Positions 1 to 9,114 of a stretch of 46,879 nucleotides of DNA are shown here, in pieces. Both the position numbers and the translations under genes were made by a program. The first letter of the stretch is position 1; the number at the start of each line of letters is the position of its first letter. The notes beneath the pieces are model-generated. The model was not told the origin of the DNA. It saw nothing but the letters and a program-made list of their open reading frames with translations, and did not search any database. The DNA comes from CAYUIG01 sp964444685. GTDB lineage: Bacteria; Gemmatimonadota; Gemmatimonadetes; Longimicrobiales; RSA9. Where the stretch lies: assembly GCA_964444685.1 (NCBI GenBank), contig CAYUIG010000027.1, positions 1 to 46,879 of the forward strand, given 5' to 3'.

Positions 1-1087
1 GCTCGCCCGAGTGCAGGTAGCGTGGATCGGACAGCTCGGTAACGTACTTCTGCGCCAGTCCCGCGTTCACCGCGAGATCGTTGTTCTTCCACCCGAGCAG
101 CTGGTAGTGGCCTGCCTGCGTCCAGTCGTAGTTGATGTAGTGGAACCACAGGATCTCGGGTCGCGTGGACAGGATCTCGAAGTACGGATCGAACCAGGCG
201 GTCCACGCGCTGCTCGCCTGCGCCGCGTCGCCGAAGTCCCATGCACTTGGCGCGCTCTCCGCGATGATCACCGGCTTCCCTTCCGTCACGGCCATGTCCA
301 GGAACGCGATCGAACGATCGTACGATCCGCCGATGCCGCGACCGCCCGAGATGTCCGTGAATTCCGACTCGTGGAACCAGTCGATGCCGAACCAGTCGAC
401 CACGTCATCGCCCGGATACCACTTCCACTCGCCTGACGCATCGCGCTCCTCGAAGTCGGCCGCGGCCGCCGGCATGTAGCACCAGATGAATGCGACGTTG
501 TCGGCGCCGTGCTGCCGGAACATCTGCACGATCTTGCGGAACGCCTTCGGATAGTCCCAGGGGTGGTAGCCGTTCCATGCACCGCTGAACTCGCCGCCGA
601 TGCGCATCATGATCGGCCGGCCGTAGTCCTTGGCGATCTCGATGATGTCGAGAATGCGGCTGTCGTACGCGCTGCCGTGTGCGATCTCGTCGTCGATGCC
701 GTAGTAGGGATCGGGGAGGTCGTCGAGCTCGTGCGGCAGCGGCTGGAGCCCGCGCAGTGCGATGTCGACGTTGGGAATCATTCCCGCCGCATCGATGGCC
801 GCGATGCGTTCCGCGATGAGGTCCGGCTGCCAGCCGCGCGGCGTGTCGCCGATGTCGACGAACAGAAGCTGCGACGCGGGCCGGAGCTCCGCCGGCAGCA
901 GCGCGAGGTAGGCGGGATTGTACTGATCCCACTGGCCGAGACCGTGGACGATGCGGCCCACGGGCGGCTCGAACTTCGCCCCGAAACGGTACGTCACGTC
1001 GGGCGCCGGGCCGTCCGGCCCGGACACGTCTTCGGTGCACGCCGCCAGCAGCGCGATGGCGGCCAGTGCGCGGATGAGCTTCGTCAT
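1..1087 (-). CDS. GH26-like glycoside hydrolase lipoprotein (3' end outside window)
   Basis: A minus-strand reading frame starts with ATG at 1087 behind a strong AGGAGG site and runs open to the left edge, so the C-terminus is missing; 362 codons are visible. The first 17 residues form a lipoprotein signal ending in LLAAC (Cys17). The middle reads like family GH26 (beta-mannanase clan): an Arg-Ile-Gly-Gly-Glu-Phe-Ser-Gly stretch near 162-169 places Glu166 as the likely acid/base, followed by a Trp-Asn-Gly-Tyr and a YPKAFRKIVQMFR helix, and IIAES near 274-278 places Glu277 as the likely nucleophile. It probably cleaves a beta-linked polysaccharide at the outer membrane or outside the cell; the substrate cannot be told. 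It is divergent from the PepSY gene. The fold call is fairly sure, the exact family less so. Confidence 0.75.
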   Translation of the reverse strand, partial: MTKLIRALAAIALLAACTEDVSGPDGPAPDVTYRFGAKFEPPVGRIVHGLGQWDQYNPAYLALLPAELRPASQLLFVDIGDTPRGWQPDLIAERIAAIDAAGMIPNVDIALRGLQPLPHELDDLPDPYYGIDDEIAHGSAYDSRILDIIEIAKDYGRPIMMRIGGEFSGAWNGYHPWDYPKAFRKIVQMFRQHGADNVAFIWCYMPAAAADFEERDASGEWKWYPGDDVVDWFGIDWFHESEFTDISGGRGIGGSYDRSIAFLDMAVTEGKPVIIAESAPSAWDFGDAAQASSAWTAWFDPYFEILSTRPEILWFHYINYDWTQAGHYQLLGWKNNDLAVNAGLAQKYVTELSDPRYLHSGE

Positions 1088-1154
1088 CACGGCCTCCTGG
1101 TTGGGGCTTCGTCACCCTCCAGCCGTGGAATCCGCGAGGGGCCGCCGTTCTGAC

Positions 1155-1182
1155 TTGCGTCGCCGCGCCGTTCTGCTAGTTT
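1155..1182 (+). promoter_or_regulatory. Candidate promoter for the PepSY gene
   Basis: TTGCGT at 1155-1160 and TAGTTT at 1177-1182 are separated by 16 bases and lie 10 bases before the chosen ATG at 1193, in the divergent gap between the GH26-like and PepSY genes. The match to a sigma-70 promoter is only partial, and the very short leader leaves room for doubt. Confidence 0.25.
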
Positions 1183-1192
1183 GGCTTCCTGC

Positions 1193-2320
1193 ATGTCATT
1201 GCGTGATCTGCTGCTCCGCATCCATCGCTGGATCGGCCTCGCCATCGGGGTCGTCTTCTGCATTGCCTCACTCACCGGCGGCATCGTCCTCTTTCAGCCC
1301 GAGCTGGAAGCGCTGATCAATCGCGGCGCGTTCGAACAGCTGACGCCCGGTGACGTCGGTATTGCGGCAGCATCCGAGGCGGCGCTCGCAGCGGCAGCCG
1401 GCCACAGGATCGCGGACGCGCGCTGGCCGTCGATCCAGAATCCCGCGTACCAGTTCCAGCTCGCGGGCCCGGAGCCGCGGGTCGTGTGGGTGGATCCCGG
1501 GAGCGGCCGCGTCATCAGCAAGGACTGGCAACCGCCGATCATCAACGGCATCCGGCGCATCCACACGTCGCTGCTGCTCGGCCGGCCCGGCGTGCATCTC
1601 GTGACCTTCGTGTCGTTCCTCGCGCTCTTCGGGATGCTCTCCGGCCTCTATCTCTGGTGGCCAGGCATCCGGCGCTTCTTCCGCGCATTTCGCGTGCGCC
1701 TCCGCCGCGATGCGTACGTGCTGAGCTACGACACACATCAGGTGATGGGCGCGCTGTTCCTGCCGCTGCTCTTCTTCATCACCTTCACCGGCGTGATCCT
1801 CGAGTATCCGGGCATCTCACGCCCGCTCTCGAACGCGCTGTTCGGCGATGCTGCGCCGAGCGGGCCCACGTGGCCGCCGGTCGACCTGGCGCAACCCGTT
1901 CCGCCGGAGGATCGGCTCGGACCCGCTGCGCTCTTCGAGGCTGCGCGTCCGCACGTCGTGAATGCCGAGCCGCTCCAGGTCGCGATACCGGCGGACGAGA
2001 ACGAGCATGCGACGGTGTACTTCGAGCGGCCGGGGCAGGGACCGAAGCGGGAGATCGTCTCCGTCCTCATGGACCCGGCGAATGCGTCGGTGCTCGCCGT
2101 GCAGGACCCGCGCACGCTCGCACCGGGCGAGCGGCTGCACCGCTACGAGTGGATGATCCTGCACACGGGTGGACGCGGCGGTCCGGTAATGCGCGTGCTG
2201 TACGCGCTCGCGTGCCTGGTCGGCGGCCTGCTCGTACCGACCGGCTACATCGTGTGGTGGCTCAAGCGTCGTCGCATCGAAGCGGTCAGCGAGCGGCGCG
2301 TGCGCGTACCGGCGGGGTGA
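1193..2320 (+). CDS. PepSY-associated TM-helix protein
   Basis: 375-residue inner-membrane protein of the PepSY_TM family (PF03929-like). It starts with MSLRDLL followed by the family's His-Arg-Trp at 11-13 and a first membrane segment at about 13-34 ending in LTGGIVLF. Further segments lie near 134-156 (ending GLYLWWPG), 185-205 (FFITFTGVILEYPG) and about 335-358 near the C-terminus. Periplasmic loops sit between segments 1-2 and 3-4. Family members are found with TonB receptors and siderophore or iron-reductase functions, but no such neighbour is seen here, so the role is open. A TTG at 1181 could extend it by four residues; the ATG at 1193 gives the better N-terminus. Confidence 0.85.
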   Translation: MSLRDLLLRIHRWIGLAIGVVFCIASLTGGIVLFQPELEALINRGAFEQLTPGDVGIAAASEAALAAAAGHRIADARWPSIQNPAYQFQLAGPEPRVVWVDPGSGRVISKDWQPPIINGIRRIHTSLLLGRPGVHLVTFVSFLALFGMLSGLYLWWPGIRRFFRAFRVRLRRDAYVLSYDTHQVMGALFLPLLFFITFTGVILEYPGISRPLSNALFGDAAPSGPTWPPVDLAQPVPPEDRLGPAALFEAARPHVVNAEPLQVAIPADENEHATVYFERPGQGPKREIVSVLMDPANASVLAVQDPRTLAPGERLHRYEWMILHTGGRGGPVMRVLYALACLVGGLLVPTGYIVWWLKRRRIEAVSERRVRVPAG

Positions 2321-2352
2321 CGGCCGGCGTCTTGCATCGCGGCGGACGCGCC

Positions 2353-3555
2353 ATGCGCAGGGGCACGATCGGCATACTCACGGGCGGCGGCGACGTACCC
2401 GGCCTCAATCCGGCGATCCGGGCCATCACCATCCGGGCGCTGCGCGAAGGATTCCGCGTCATCGGGATCCGGCGGGGCTGGGCGGGTCTCGTCGACTGTG
2501 TCCGCGACCGCACCGCCGACGCCTCGGACTGCTACATCGAGCTGACGGAAGCGATCGTCAATCGTGCCGGCCGCACGGGCGGCACGTTCCTGCACACATC
2601 ACGCACGCGCCCGAGCCGGATCCCATCCGCCGACCTTCCGCCGCACCTGGTCGGCAGCTACACGGGCGAATACCTCGACCTCACGTCCGAGGTGCTGGCC
2701 AACCTCGAGTGGCTCGGGATCGACGTGCTCATCCCGATCGGCGGCGATGACACGCTCTCCTACGCGGAGCGGCTGCACCAGGAGGGTGTGAAGATCGTCG
2801 CGATCCCCAAGACGATGGACAACGACGTGCCGGGGACCGACTACTGCATCGGTTTCAGCACGTGCGTGACGCGCACCATCGAGCTGACGCACCGGCTGCG
2901 CACGTCGGCTGGGTCCCACGAGCGGTTCCTCGTCATCGAGGTGTTCGGCCGCTACGCCGGCTTCACCGCACTCCTGCCGACCATGGCAGGAGCTGCGGAT
3001 CGCTGCGTGATCCCCGAGTACGCGTTTCCGCTCGACCGCCTGGCCGAACTGATGGTGTACGACCGAACCCGCCACCCCAGCCACTATGCAGTCGTGCTCG
3101 TGTCCGAGGGCGCGAGCATCGCGGAAGGGGAGGGGATGTCGTTCGAGGGGGAGGAAGCGGATCCGTACGGCCATCGCAAGCTGGGCGGCATCGGCGACAA
3201 GGTGGCGGCCGGGCTGCGGGAGGCGTCGGCGAAGTACAATGGCGGGCGCCGGATCAACGTGGTGAACCAGCGGCTGGGCTACCTGGTTCGTTCGGGCGAC
3301 CCGGACGCGCTCGACTCGATCGTGCCCATGGCCTTCGGCAACCTCGCGCTCGATCTCGTGCTGGCCGGACAGTTCGGGCGGCTCGTCTCCGTCCATCACG
3401 GTGTATACGACAGCGTGCCGATCGAACGGGTCACACGCGAGAAGAAGGTCGTGGACGTGGAACAGTACTACAATACGGAACGGCTGCGGCCCATTTACGA
3501 GACGTTCAACCGGCAGCCGCTGTTCATCATGACCTCGGATCCGGAGCACGGATGA
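2353..3555 (+). CDS. pfp: 6-phosphofructokinase, PPi-dependent type
   Basis: 400-residue phosphofructokinase family enzyme converting fructose 6-phosphate to fructose 1,6-bisphosphate in glycolysis. The N-terminal phosphate loop GGGD is at 11-14 and the sugar-phosphate motif FGRYAG at 198-203. Two diagnostic sites point to pyrophosphate rather than ATP as donor: GGDD at 130-133, with Asp133 where ATP enzymes have Gly, and PKTMDND at 152-158, with Lys153 where ATP enzymes have Gly. Such enzymes are reversible and can also serve gluconeogenesis. The start is the ATG at 2353 with only a weak upstream GGCGG; a long upstream extension in the same frame overlaps the PepSY gene and has no similarity. 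Its stop overlaps the ATG of the next gene (ATGA). Confidence 0.93.
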   Translation: MRRGTIGILTGGGDVPGLNPAIRAITIRALREGFRVIGIRRGWAGLVDCVRDRTADASDCYIELTEAIVNRAGRTGGTFLHTSRTRPSRIPSADLPPHLVGSYTGEYLDLTSEVLANLEWLGIDVLIPIGGDDTLSYAERLHQEGVKIVAIPKTMDNDVPGTDYCIGFSTCVTRTIELTHRLRTSAGSHERFLVIEVFGRYAGFTALLPTMAGAADRCVIPEYAFPLDRLAELMVYDRTRHPSHYAVVLVSEGASIAEGEGMSFEGEEADPYGHRKLGGIGDKVAAGLREASAKYNGGRRINVVNQRLGYLVRSGDPDALDSIVPMAFGNLALDLVLAGQFGRLVSVHHGVYDSVPIERVTREKKVVDVEQYYNTERLRPIYETFNRQPLFIMTSDPEHG

Positions 3556-3965
3556 ACCAGGACGGCGACGGCCGCGAACAACCCTCACTCGCGATCAAGA
3601 TCGGGATCGCGGGCGCGATCGGTCTCGGTGCCGTGGTCAGCGGACTGCTGATCTCGCGCCGCGGCCGCAAGCTCGTGAGCGAGGCGTGGCAGGGACGGCG
3701 CCGCTCGCGCATCGAGGATCGCGTCCTCGACGTGCTGTGGGGTGATCCGGATGTCGGCCGTCGCGCGATCGACGTGCACGAGATGGAGGAGGGCGTGGTC
3801 GAACTGAGCGGCCGCGTGCGCGGCCAGCGCGAGCGCCGCCGCGCACTCGTGCTCGCCGAGCGCGTGCGCGACGTGCGCGAGGTGATCGACAGACTCGAGG
3901 TCGACAGCGCGCCGCCGCCGCGCCGGCGCCGCCGGCCGCCCCGCCGCCCGCGCATCCGTATCTGA
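3552..3965 (+). CDS. BON-domain membrane-anchored protein
   Basis: 137 residues. A hydrophobic segment at about 14-34 anchors the protein, followed by a basic stretch and a BON-like domain at about 55-120 with the usual alternation of charged and hydrophobic residues (VHEMEEGVVELSGRV, then VREVIDRLEV). The tail is extremely rich in arginine and proline (PPRRPRIRI end). BON domains bind phospholipid or help anchor envelope proteins. The ATG overlaps the phosphofructokinase stop by 4 nt, so the two are probably co-translated, although no functional link is obvious. It converges on dodecin with a 4-nt gap. Confidence 0.78.
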   Translation: MNQDGDGREQPSLAIKIGIAGAIGLGAVVSGLLISRRGRKLVSEAWQGRRRSRIEDRVLDVLWGDPDVGRRAIDVHEMEEGVVELSGRVRGQRERRRALVLAERVRDVREVIDRLEVDSAPPPRRRRRPPRRPRIRI

Positions 3966-3969
3966 ACCC

Positions 3970-4176
3970 TCAGTCGACGGTGAACCCCACCTTCACCGTC
4001 ACCTGCCAGTGCTGGATGCGGCCCTTCTCGATGTGGCCGCGCGTCTCGATCACCTCGAACCAGCGCATGTTGTGCACCGTCTCGCCGGCCTTCTCGATGG
4101 CGCGGCGGACCGCATCATCACTCCCCTGCGTCGACGATCCGGTGAGTTCGATCACCTTGTAGACGTGGTCGCTCAT
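3970..4176 (-). CDS. Dodecin (flavin-binding dodecamer)
   Basis: 68 residues, the usual size for dodecin. It matches the family along its length: KVIELTGSS at the N-terminus, SDDAVRRAIEKA helix, then MRWFEV with the flavin-stacking Trp, RGHI, and a final HWQVTVKVGF strand containing the Gln that contacts the isoalloxazine ring. Dodecins store or buffer riboflavin and FMN as a hollow dodecamer in the cytoplasm. The start at 4176 follows a clear GGAGG site. It is divergent from the FNT channel and convergent with the BON gene. Confidence 0.94.
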   Translation of the reverse strand: MSDHVYKVIELTGSSTQGSDDAVRRAIEKAGETVHNMRWFEVIETRGHIEKGRIQHWQVTVKVGFTVD

Positions 4177-4292
4177 TTGCCCTCCAGGGTGGGAGATCGG
4201 GTCGCGCAGGATACCCGTGCCCGCCGACGCCGTCCAGACTGCGGCGTGCATTCTGCAAGCTCGCGGCCGCCGGAACCATCGGCGGGGGTGGC

Positions 4293-5120
4293 ATGGCGAA
4301 GCGGAGTACGGAAGGCGCACCGCGGCTCGAGGCCGACGAGCGCGCGTCGGCGCAGGAGTCGCGCACGCACAGCGCGAGCGTCACGTATGAGGTGATCCGG
4401 CGCACGGGCGAGCGCGAGCTGCGCCGGCCAGCGCAGGCGCTCGCATGGTCCGGGCTGGCGGCGGGGCTGTCGATGGGCTTCTCGTTCCTGACCCAGGGCC
4501 TCATCGCGTCGCATCTCACCCCGGGTTCCGATCTGCTGGTCAAGCTCGGATATCCGATCGGATTCCTGATCGTCATCCTGGGAAGTCAGCAGCTCTTCAC
4601 GGAGAACACGCTCACCGCGGTCATACCGCTGCTCGCGCGCCGCAGCGGGGCCGCGCTGCGGGCCGTGGCGCGCCTCTGGATCGTCGTGCTCGCGGCCAAT
4701 CTGATCGGTGCGTTCCTGTTCGCCTCGGCCATCTCCATCGATGGCCTCTTCGATCCCGCCACCGTGGCTGCGTTCGAGCGCATCGGCTCCGAAGCGCTCG
4801 CGCGTCCGTGGGGTGAGAAGCTGCTGCTCGCAATCTTCGCCGGCTGGCTCATTGCCATCATGGTCTGGATGCTGCCCGCAGCCGGCGACGCGGGCGTGTT
4901 CGTGATCGTGCTCGTCACCTACGTCGTCGGCCTGGGCGGCATGCCGCACATCGTCGCCGGCTCCGTCGACGTCTTCTACCTCGTGGCCGATGGACACGCG
5001 GGAGCGGGCCGCGTCCTTGTCGGCTATACCCTGCCCACACTGCTCGGGAACGTCATCGGCGGCGTCGCACTGGTGTCCGCACTCAACCACGCACAGGTCG
5101 TGGCCGGCGACAGCCATTGA
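4293..5120 (+). CDS. Formate/nitrite transporter (FNT) family channel
   Basis: 275-residue inner-membrane protein with about six hydrophobic segments. A polar, charged N-terminus (1-48) precedes the channel core. Family landmarks: GFLIVILGSQQLFTENT near 90-106 and MPHIVAGS near 217-224, where His219 corresponds to the central pore histidine of FocA/NirC proteins. It resembles the YfdC-like branch, whose substrate is unsettled; formate, nitrite or another small anion is possible. No formate or nitrite enzyme lies nearby. It stands alone, divergent from dodecin. Confidence 0.88.
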   Translation: MAKRSTEGAPRLEADERASAQESRTHSASVTYEVIRRTGERELRRPAQALAWSGLAAGLSMGFSFLTQGLIASHLTPGSDLLVKLGYPIGFLIVILGSQQLFTENTLTAVIPLLARRSGAALRAVARLWIVVLAANLIGAFLFASAISIDGLFDPATVAAFERIGSEALARPWGEKLLLAIFAGWLIAIMVWMLPAAGDAGVFVIVLVTYVVGLGGMPHIVAGSVDVFYLVADGHAGAGRVLVGYTLPTLLGNVIGGVALVSALNHAQVVAGDSH

Positions 5121-5132
5121 GTCCCGGCCCAC

Positions 5133-5161
5133 TGGACCCCGTACGATCCGCGGTTTAGCAT
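5133..5161 (+). promoter_or_regulatory. Candidate promoter for the DUF5916 gene
   Basis: TGGACC (5133-5138) and TAGCAT (5156-5161) are 17 bases apart; each matches the sigma-70 consensus at four of six positions. The start codon at 5195 lies 33 bases downstream. This gap separates two unrelated genes, so a promoter is expected here. Confidence 0.35.
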
Positions 5162-5194
5162 TCTCCGGCACTTTCGACTCTCAACACTCGAAAC

Positions 5195-7423
5195 ATGATT
5201 CTTCCGCTCCTGCTGGCGGCGATGCAGGCACCGGCGCCGGTGCCGATCCCGCGCATCGAAGCTGCGGTCCGCATCGACGGACTCCTGGACGAGCCCGTGT
5301 GGCAGGAGGCGGCCCGGCTGACGGACTTCCATCAGTACGAGCCGGTGGACGCGCGCCCCGCGGCCGAGCGGACGGAGGTGCGCGTGTGGTACTCGCCGGA
5401 CGCGATCCACTTCGGGATCATCGCCTACGACTCGCGGCCGGCGGAGGTGCGCGCCACGCGCGCGGACCGCGATGCGATCGATGACGACGATCACATCATC
5501 ATCTACCTGGATACCTTTCTCGACCGGCGGCGCGCCTACTTCTTCGCGGTGAACCCGTACGGTGTGCAGCAGGACGGCGTGCGCACGGAGGGCGCGCAGA
5601 CGCCCGGCCGGATGTTCGGCGGCGACACCGACATCAACCCCGACTTCCTGTGGGAGTCGCAGGGCCGGCTCACGGAGGACGGCTGGATGGTCGAGGTGCG
5701 CATCCCCTTCAAGACGCTGCGCTACGCCGGCGGAGCAGAACAGGAGTGGGGCCTCCAGATCACACGCCGCGTTCAACGCACCGGGTATCTGGACACGTGG
5801 ACGGATGTGCGCCGCGCATCCGCCAGCTTCCTCGGGCAGTCCGGTTCGATCACCGGGCTGCGCGAGCTCGAGCGCGGCGTCGTCGTCGAGGCACAGCCAT
5901 TCCTCACCGCCACCGCGGAAGGCGCGCGCGCGCCCACGGGCTACGAGCGTACCGATCCCGAAGCGGATGCCGGTGTGAACGCACGGCTCGGCTTCACAAA
6001 CCTCACGCTCGACGCCACCGTGAACCCGGACTTCAGCCAGGTCGAGGCGGATGCGGGTCAGGTCACGGTCAACGAGCGCTTCGCCCTGTTCTATCCGGAG
6101 AAGCGGCCGTTCTTCCTCGAGGGCATCGAACTCTTCGGCACGCCGAACCAGCTCGTGTACACGCGCCGCATCGCGAACCCGATCGGCGGCGCGAAGCTCA
6201 CGGGGAAGATCGGGTCGCTGGGCATCGCGCACATCACCGCCGTGGATGAAACCCTCGGCGGCGACGACGTGCTCTTCAACATCACGCGCCTGCGCCGCGA
6301 CATCGGCGCCGGCTCCGTCCTCGGCGCGACGTTCACCGATCGCAGTACGCTGAGCGGCGGACCGTGGAACCGCGTCGCCGCCGCGGACGCGCGCATCGTG
6401 TTCGGCAACATCTACTACGCCGAGGCGCAGTTCGGCGGATCGTGGACGGACGCGGGCAGCGGATCACGCTTCGGCGAACTGTGGAAGGCCGTGGTGGACC
6501 GCACCGGACACTACTGGGGGTTCCACTACGAGGCGAACGGCTTCAACGAGGACTTCGATGCGGGCGCGGGCTTCGTTCCGCGCACGGGCATCATCACCGC
6601 CAATGCATTCAACCGCTTCCGCTGGTACGGACCGCCGGGCGCCGCGGTGGAAACGATCACACTGTTCGTCGGGCCGAACCGCCTCTGGCGCTACGACGAC
6701 TTCCCGGGCGATGCGCTCGAAGGTGAGGAGAGCGCGACCGTCATGACGCAGCTCCGCGGCGGCTGGAGCATCAACGTGCGCGGAGCACGGGCGTTCTTCG
6801 AGCTGGACTCGCTCGACTACGCACAGTACGAGTCGGGCGGCGCGGTGTACATGCCCCTGGACGAGGTGTCCGGACCGCAGTTCAGCATGGACGTCAGCAC
6901 GCCGTCCTATCGCGCGTTCGACGCGTCCGTTGGCGCTCGCCACGGCCGGGTCCCGATCTTCGACGAAGGGTCGCGCGGCAATCAGACCTCGCTGGTCGCG
7001 GCCGTTTCGCTGCGGCCCACCAGCCAGATTCGCATCGCACTGTCGAACACCTGGGCGCGTATCGCACGCGAGCGCGACGGTGAGGAGTTCGCGCGCACGA
7101 TTCTGCCGCGCGTGCAGGCGGAGGTGCAGCCGTCGCGTGCGCTGTTCTTCCGCGTCATTACCGAGTACCGCGCGGAGCGGCGCGCCGCGCTGGAGGATGC
7201 GCGCACCGGTGCGCCTCTCGTGGTGAACGGCGCACCGTCCGAACCCGTACGTACCGGCGACCTGCGCGTCGATCTGCTCGCCTCGTACGAGCCCGCACCC
7301 GGTACCGTCGTATTTTTCGGGTACGGCAGCTCGCATGCGGCCCGGCAGAATGATCGGTTGAGCGCCGTACGCCGCACGGCCGACGGACTCTTCCTGAAGC
7401 TGGCGTACCAGTTCCGCTGGTAA
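5195..7423 (+). CDS. CBM9-like / DUF5916 outer-membrane protein
   Basis: 742 residues. A short signal-like N-terminus leads into a carbohydrate-binding family 9-like beta-sandwich (about 20-215), recognisable by IDGLLDEPVWQEA near the start and the Phe-Ala-Val-Asn-Pro-x-Gly motif around 115. The remainder matches DUF5916, with the typical NPDFSQVEAD and FYPEKRPFFLEG stretches, and is rich in amphipathic strands, ending in Tyr-Gln-Phe-Arg-Trp, a usual end for an outer-membrane barrel. Proteins of this type are common in Bacteroidota and Gemmatimonadota, often several per genome, and are presumed to bind or move glycans at the cell surface; function is unproven. It is a single gene facing the M50-like gene. 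Confidence 0.86.
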   Translation: MILPLLLAAMQAPAPVPIPRIEAAVRIDGLLDEPVWQEAARLTDFHQYEPVDARPAAERTEVRVWYSPDAIHFGIIAYDSRPAEVRATRADRDAIDDDDHIIIYLDTFLDRRRAYFFAVNPYGVQQDGVRTEGAQTPGRMFGGDTDINPDFLWESQGRLTEDGWMVEVRIPFKTLRYAGGAEQEWGLQITRRVQRTGYLDTWTDVRRASASFLGQSGSITGLRELERGVVVEAQPFLTATAEGARAPTGYERTDPEADAGVNARLGFTNLTLDATVNPDFSQVEADAGQVTVNERFALFYPEKRPFFLEGIELFGTPNQLVYTRRIANPIGGAKLTGKIGSLGIAHITAVDETLGGDDVLFNITRLRRDIGAGSVLGATFTDRSTLSGGPWNRVAAADARIVFGNIYYAEAQFGGSWTDAGSGSRFGELWKAVVDRTGHYWGFHYEANGFNEDFDAGAGFVPRTGIITANAFNRFRWYGPPGAAVETITLFVGPNRLWRYDDFPGDALEGEESATVMTQLRGGWSINVRGARAFFELDSLDYAQYESGGAVYMPLDEVSGPQFSMDVSTPSYRAFDASVGARHGRVPIFDEGSRGNQTSLVAAVSLRPTSQIRIALSNTWARIARERDGEEFARTILPRVQAEVQPSRALFFRVITEYRAERRAALEDARTGAPLVVNGAPSEPVRTGDLRVDLLASYEPAPGTVVFFGYGSSHAARQNDRLSAVRRTADGLFLKLAYQFRW

Positions 7424-7425
7424 CC

Positions 7426-8106
7426 TCAGGCGCGCGCGAGCTCGCGCCGCACCATCAACCACGCCAGCGCGACGCCGATCGCGAACCAGGCGAATCCCCA
7501 CACGAGCGTGGGGATGCCGGTCATCTCGTGCAGCATCGCCGCGTCCGATGGCAGGTCCGGCCGGCTCAGCACATCGCTGCGGATGTCCAGCAGCGCGTAG
7601 ATCGCGCTCGTGAGTCCGGTCACGGTGAGGATCGTGCGCTGTACCGGGATGCTGGTGCGCCGGGCGGCAATGAGCAGCGCGGCGCCGGCGAGTGCTGTGA
7701 AGATGAGGCCGAACGCGCCGCGCACGAGCAGCAGCGCCGCCCCGAGCACGATCACACCGATGGCGCCGAGTGCGAGCCGTACACGGGGAGGGCGCGCGCC
7801 CGCAGCCATCAGCATGCCCAGGCCGAACAGCAGGCTGCCGAGGTAGCCCGCCGACAGCGTGAGGAATGAGTTGCCGCCGACCGTCCAGGTCGCACCGCCT
7901 TCATCGGCCGTGAGCAGGATGCGCTGCACGGAACCGCCCGTGGCAATGGCCGCGGCCGCGTGGCTCAGCTCGTGGAGGAGAACCACGAACACGCGCAGCG
8001 GGTAGAGGACGGGGGTCGGCCAGAGGAACCAGAGCGCGCCGAGATAGAGCGCGAGGCCGCCGGCCCAGCGGAGCTGCCGTTTCGTCTTGGGCTTCATCGG
8101 TGCCAT
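7426..8106 (-). CDS. M50B-like integral membrane metallopeptidase
   Basis: 226 residues, mostly hydrophobic, with about six membrane segments. The zinc motif HELSH is at 45-49 inside a membrane segment (VFVVLLHELSHAAAA), as in the M50 peptidase-like family (PF13398 type). The expected second metal-binding Asp motif is not obvious, so activity is uncertain. The start could be the ATG at 8106 or a second ATG at 8097. It is convergent with the DUF5916 gene (2-nt gap) and divergent from the TAXI gene, whose possible upstream starts overlap it. Confidence 0.75.
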   Translation of the reverse strand: MAPMKPKTKRQLRWAGGLALYLGALWFLWPTPVLYPLRVFVVLLHELSHAAAAIATGGSVQRILLTADEGGATWTVGGNSFLTLSAGYLGSLLFGLGMLMAAGARPPRVRLALGAIGVIVLGAALLLVRGAFGLIFTALAGAALLIAARRTSIPVQRTILTVTGLTSAIYALLDIRSDVLSRPDLPSDAAMLHEMTGIPTLVWGFAWFAIGVALAWLMVRRELARA

Positions 8107-8165
8107 GCCGGCCCTACGATGCGGCCCCGCACGCCGTTTCGCGACCCGCGGTGTATATCGAACCC

Positions 8166-9113
8166 GTGAACCGACTGATCGCCACCCTCGCCATTGCCGG
8201 CATTGCCGCCGGCTGCACCGAGGCGCCGGCGGCGCAGCACGCCTTCACGCTCGCCACCGGCAGCACCGGCGGCATCTACCATCCACTCGGCGACGTGATC
8301 GCGGAGCGGATGAGCCAGGTCGCGGACGAGCGCATGTTCACCGCGGCCGTGACCGGCGGCTCTGTCGAGAACATCCACCTCGTGCTGGAAGGCGAGGCCG
8401 ATCTCGGCTTCGCGATCAGCACGTCGGTGCACGAGGCCTACCGGGGCGGGACCGGCTTCGACAGCGCCGCGACCGCGCTGCGCATCGTCGCGCCGCTCTA
8501 CCCGAACCTCACGCACGTCCTCGTGGCGCCCGGTGTCACCGCGCGCAACGTCAGCGACCTGCGCGGCCTGCGCGTCAGTGTCGGGCCCGAGGGCAGCGGC
8601 ACCGAACAGCTCGCGCGCCAGCTCCTGGATGCGTACCAGCTCACGTACGCCGACGTCGCGCCGACACACCTGTCCTTTTCCGAATCCGCCGCAGCCCTCG
8701 CACGCGGCGACATCGACGCGGCCATCCTCTCCGTCGGCCGGCCTGCGGCCGCCGTGCGAACGGCGCTCCAGGCAGGTGCGCGACTCCTGCCGCTGGACAG
8801 TGCGGTCGTGCGCACGCTGATCGAGCGTTTCCCGTACTACTCCCCCGGCGCCATCCCTGCCGTGGACTATCCTGCGCTGGATGCCGATGTCCCCACACTG
8901 TCCGTCCTCAACTGGATCGTGGCGCGTCACGATCTCGAGGATGACGTGGTGGAAACGCTGCTCAACGTGCTTGCGAACGACCGCGACACGCTGCGCGCGG
9001 CCGTGCACCTCGCCGGCACCATCAACCTCGCCAACCTCCACGCGGCGCCCGTGCCGCTGCACGATGCCGCGCGCCGCTGGCTGGATCGCGGCGGGCGCAT
9101 GACGGGGTCGTAG
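8166..9113 (+). CDS. TAXI-family TRAP substrate-binding lipoprotein
   Basis: 315 residues from a GTG at 8166, which gives a compact lipoprotein signal with the lipobox IAAGC. An ATG at 8100 would add 22 residues without signal character and overlap the opposite gene. TAXI landmarks are FTLATGSTGGIYHPLG near the mature N-terminus, GGSVENI, and EADLGFAIS. TAXI proteins bind small acids such as glutamate or 2-oxoglutarate for a TRAP importer, whose fused permease normally lies next door. No TAXI-type permease is within this window. The following gene starts 1 nt after its stop, indicating one transcript. Confidence 0.88.
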   Translation: MNRLIATLAIAGIAAGCTEAPAAQHAFTLATGSTGGIYHPLGDVIAERMSQVADERMFTAAVTGGSVENIHLVLEGEADLGFAISTSVHEAYRGGTGFDSAATALRIVAPLYPNLTHVLVAPGVTARNVSDLRGLRVSVGPEGSGTEQLARQLLDAYQLTYADVAPTHLSFSESAAALARGDIDAAILSVGRPAAAVRTALQAGARLLPLDSAVVRTLIERFPYYSPGAIPAVDYPALDADVPTLSVLNWIVARHDLEDDVVETLLNVLANDRDTLRAAVHLAGTINLANLHAAPVPLHDAARRWLDRGGRMTGS

Positions 9114-9114
9114 C

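Noticed and set aside
1486..2352. N-terminal extension of the phosphofructokinase frame
   Set aside because: The extension lies in a shifted frame of the PepSY gene and has arginine-rich shadow composition; the enzyme N-terminus begins at 2353.
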